A program made the translations under genes and the position numbers. The notes below the pieces were generated by a model. That model was given only the letters and a program-made list of their open reading frames with translations. It had not been told where the DNA came from and did not search any database. From the NCBI GenBank assembly GCA_001872725.1, contig MNWR01000065.1, positions 28,026 to 92,025 of the forward strand: 64,000 nucleotides of DNA, read 5' to 3'. This document shows, piece after piece, positions 62,388 to 64,000 of this stretch (within the stretch, counting starts at the first letter, position 1; each line of letters starts with the position of its first letter). Origin of the DNA: Proteobacteria bacterium CG1_02_64_396 (GTDB lineage Bacteria > Pseudomonadota > MNWR01 > CG1-02-64-396).

Positions 62388-63608
62388 ATGAAACGTCTCC
62401 GTCTTCCCGCCGCCATCCTGGCGGGTACCGCCTTGATGATCGCCCTGCTGATCGCCACCCGTCCCACCCCACCCCCCCCCGAAGGGGTCGACACCCGGCC
62501 TGAGGTGGGGGCGGTGGTGGTCGAGCCGAGCACCGAAATCCTGCAACGGGAACTCCAGGGGGTGGTCCGTCCCCGCTCGGCGGCGGTGCGGGTGGCCGAG
62601 GCGGCGGGAAGGATCGTCGCCCTACCCGAGATCGGCAGCCGCATCGCGGCGGGGCAACCACTGTGGCGGATGGACGACACCCTAGCCCGCGCCCAGCGCG
62701 AGTCGGCCAGAGGGGCGGTGCTTCAGGCCGAGGCCAACCTTGAGTTGGAGCAGGCGGCGGTGGCCCGCGACCGCTTGATGCTCGACCAGCTTCAAGCCCG
62801 CTTCGCGCTGCAACAGGCCGACGAACAGCGGCAGATCTCTTTAAAAGAGAAGGGGCAGTCCTCCGACATGGTGGTGGAGCAGGCACGGGTCAAAACCCTG
62901 GCGCTCAAGGGGGAGCTGCTCAATTTAGAAAACGGGGTCGCGGGGGGGGCGTCGCGCATCGCCATCCGCCAGGGGGCGCTGGTTCAGGCGCGGGCGCAGC
63001 TACGTCAGGCCGAATACCAAGTGGGTTTGCTCCAGCCTACCCTCGATTTTGCGGTGACGATTCAGGCGCAGCGGGCCGAGGTGGGGGGCTTTATCCCCCT
63101 CGGCTCCCCGGTGGTCGAGATCGACGACGGCCAGCCCTGGCGGGTCACCGTCCCCCTGGGGGTCGAGGGATTAAGCCGGGTGGCGCCGGGCAGCGCGGTG
63201 GCGTTGACCGATCCCGAGGTGGAGGGGGTGGCACGGGTGGAGTCGGCGGCCCGCATGGCCGATGCCCAGACCCATACCGGCCCGGTCACCATCACCATCG
63301 ACCGCTCTGCCCCGGTGGTGGGGGGGCAAGTGGTGCGGCTGCGCCTGCCGCTGGGGCAGATCACGGGTCTGTTCGTCCCCGACCGGGCGGTGCAGCGGCA
63401 AGGGCTGCCCGACGACGAGGGGGGCAAACCCTACCTCTACCTGGTCGACGCCTCCGGCCACATCGAGCGCCGCTTCATCACCCTGGGCGACCGGGTAGGC
63501 TCGATGCGGCTGATCGCCAAGGGGATTCAGGTGGGGGAGACGGTCGTGGTGCGGGGGATGGATCTGGTCCGGCCGGGGGTTGAGGTGCGGGTGAAGGGGG
63601 GGGATTAA
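62388..63608 (+). CDS. RND/HlyD-type periplasmic adaptor (membrane fusion protein)
   Basis: 406 residues. One N-terminal helix (AAILAGTALMIALLIATR), a lipoyl/barrel-sandwich half V-A-E-A-A-G-R-I-V-A-L-P-E-I-G-S-R-I-A-A-G-Q-P-L, a coiled coil of about 110 residues, the second lipoyl half (FAVTIQAQRAEVGGFIPLGS), then beta-barrel and C-terminal domains (KGIQVGETVVVRGMDLV). It would link an inner-membrane RND pump to an outer channel; the pump gene is presumably beyond the window or absent. The IS begins 190 bp later. Confidence 0.88.
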   Translation: MKRLRLPAAILAGTALMIALLIATRPTPPPPEGVDTRPEVGAVVVEPSTEILQRELQGVVRPRSAAVRVAEAAGRIVALPEIGSRIAAGQPLWRMDDTLARAQRESARGAVLQAEANLELEQAAVARDRLMLDQLQARFALQQADEQRQISLKEKGQSSDMVVEQARVKTLALKGELLNLENGVAGGASRIAIRQGALVQARAQLRQAEYQVGLLQPTLDFAVTIQAQRAEVGGFIPLGSPVVEIDDGQPWRVTVPLGVEGLSRVAPGSAVALTDPEVEGVARVESAARMADAQTHTGPVTITIDRSAPVVGGQVVRLRLPLGQITGLFVPDRAVQRQGLPDDEGGKPYLYLVDASGHIERRFITLGDRVGSMRLIAKGIQVGETVVVRGMDLVRPGVEVRVKGGD

Positions 63609-63762
63609 GGGCCGCAGGAATGAAGGTTTCGTAGGGTGGAAGAGCGCAGCGAGGTGTGCAGGCGGGGGTTATTCAATCGGCGTTTCAGGCTTGCCTTATC
63701 CTGAATCCGTGTCCATTTTCATGTAAACTCTTGATCCACAAGAGCTAATGCCCGTTATTGGA

Positions 63763-63779
63763 TTCACCCGCCGGGTGAA
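63763..63779. repeat. Palindrome near the IS left end
   Basis: TTCACCC-GCC-GGGTGAA lies 22 bp before the transposase start, in the 192-bp interval after the adaptor gene. A REP-like fragment GTAGGGTGGA-AGAGCGCAGCGAG at about 63631-63654 is the only other feature seen there. It may be part of the IS end or a local operator. Confidence 0.4.
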
Positions 63780-63800
63780 AGGGCAGGGTTGGGAGGTATC

Positions 63801-64000
63801 GTGGTTAAGTTTGAGATTCGCCGGTTGCCCTATGATTTGACCGCTCATGGTGGCCTTCCTTTGGTGGGGCAGCACCTCAAACGACACGCCCTTGTGGATC
63901 AAGTCATCGATCCGTTGTACCCGATCCAGGGCAACAAAGGTGGGTTATCGACCGGCTCCATTGTGCGGTCGTATCTTGGTTTGTTGTGCACCGCCAAGTC
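63801..64000 (+). CDS. Transposase N-terminus (IS1380-like), truncated by window edge
   Basis: GTG 63801 has GGGAGG 5 bases upstream; 66 codons remain open to the edge. The pattern V-K-F-E-I-R-R-L-P-Y-D-L-T-A-H-G-G-L-P-L-V-G-Q-H-L, then G-S-I-V-R-S-Y-L-G-L-L, matches the N-terminal region of IS1380/IS4-superfamily DDE transposases (T-x-x-G-G-L-x-L-L). The family is likely but the catalytic part is not visible. Confidence 0.65.
   Translation, partial: MVKFEIRRLPYDLTAHGGLPLVGQHLKRHALVDQVIDPLYPIQGNKGGLSTGSIVRSYLGLLCTAK

Overview
The window is high-GC DNA from a Gram-negative proteobacterium. Supporting genes include dksA, aat, yaeQ, queF, the lptM-dapF pair, TonB-dependent receptor and porin-like outer-membrane proteins, a ZnuABC importer and sigma-54 machinery. 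The mixture (CBS/DHH/poly(A)-polymerase fusion, CHASE2 cyclase with FecR proteins, NuoF-GltD fusion) fits a deep-branching group such as Zetaproteobacteria, Magnetococcia or Acidithiobacillia better than a model gammaproteobacterium. I cannot fix the taxon from sequence alone.

Layout. 1-4.6 kb: four minus-strand envelope genes (TPR/SLH-like lipoprotein, Pro/Gln-repeat LPP20-like protein, FlgT-N-like protein, FecR-domain protein cut by the edge), fed from holA. 5.8-12.5 kb: a sensory block with a TonB-dependent receptor, a divergent substrate-binding-type protein translationally coupled to a histidine kinase, a single-domain response regulator and a GAF/AAA+/Fis sigma-54 activator. 12.56-12.94 kb: a non-coding interval holding an operator-like inverted repeat and a GGA-rich, terminator-ended RNA that looks like a CsrB/RsmZ-type CsrA sponge (main discovery candidate). 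13-19.3 kb: an SDR-type protein, an outer-membrane barrel, a secreted nuclease, a dihydrolipoamide-dehydrogenase-like flavoprotein, a degenerate PolB-type exonuclease, and a calcium-repeat lipoprotein behind a well-formed sigma-54 promoter.

19.3-24.8 kb is housekeeping: dnaE, accA, tadA, tRNA-Ser(CGA), tRNA-Ser(GGA) and the SRP RNA. 24.8-34.8 kb reads leftward: NhaD antiporter, YpjD/CcsA-like membrane protein, a second FecR protein, a TPR/beta-barrel protein, a CHASE2 adenylate/guanylate cyclase, dksA and a NuoF/GltD-like oxidoreductase. 35-37.5 kb is znuABC. 37.5-46.8 kb holds nnrDE, a Crp/Fnr regulator, queF, a putative Fe(II) oxygenase, rsmE-trmJ, a zincin, and a DHH-CBS-tRNA nucleotidyltransferase fusion.

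46.8-49 kb is accessory: an XRE/IrrE-PIN pair with an operator-like repeat, a 57-residue protein and a YdjM-like membrane protein. 49-56.1 kb: yaeQ, aat, an aldo/keto reductase, a WD40/PD40-like periplasmic protein, a DNA alkyltransferase, argH, lptM-dapF and a zinc-ribbon membrane protein. 56.1-56.6 kb holds a frameshifted gene remnant and an IS5-type MITE containing tandem repeats. 56.6-63.6 kb is one surface-polysaccharide-type operon: asnB-like amidotransferase, two GT4 glycosyltransferases, a membrane PHP-like protein and an RND/HlyD adaptor. The right edge enters an IS transposase.

Several palindromic repeat families (REP/BIME-like) lie between genes at 39.9, 42.0-42.1, 43.6-43.7, 54.7 and 56.1-56.5 kb. 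Two signalling themes recur: sigma-54 control (activator plus promoters) and cyclic nucleotide control (CHASE2 cyclase plus a Crp-type regulator). Their functional connection is inference.
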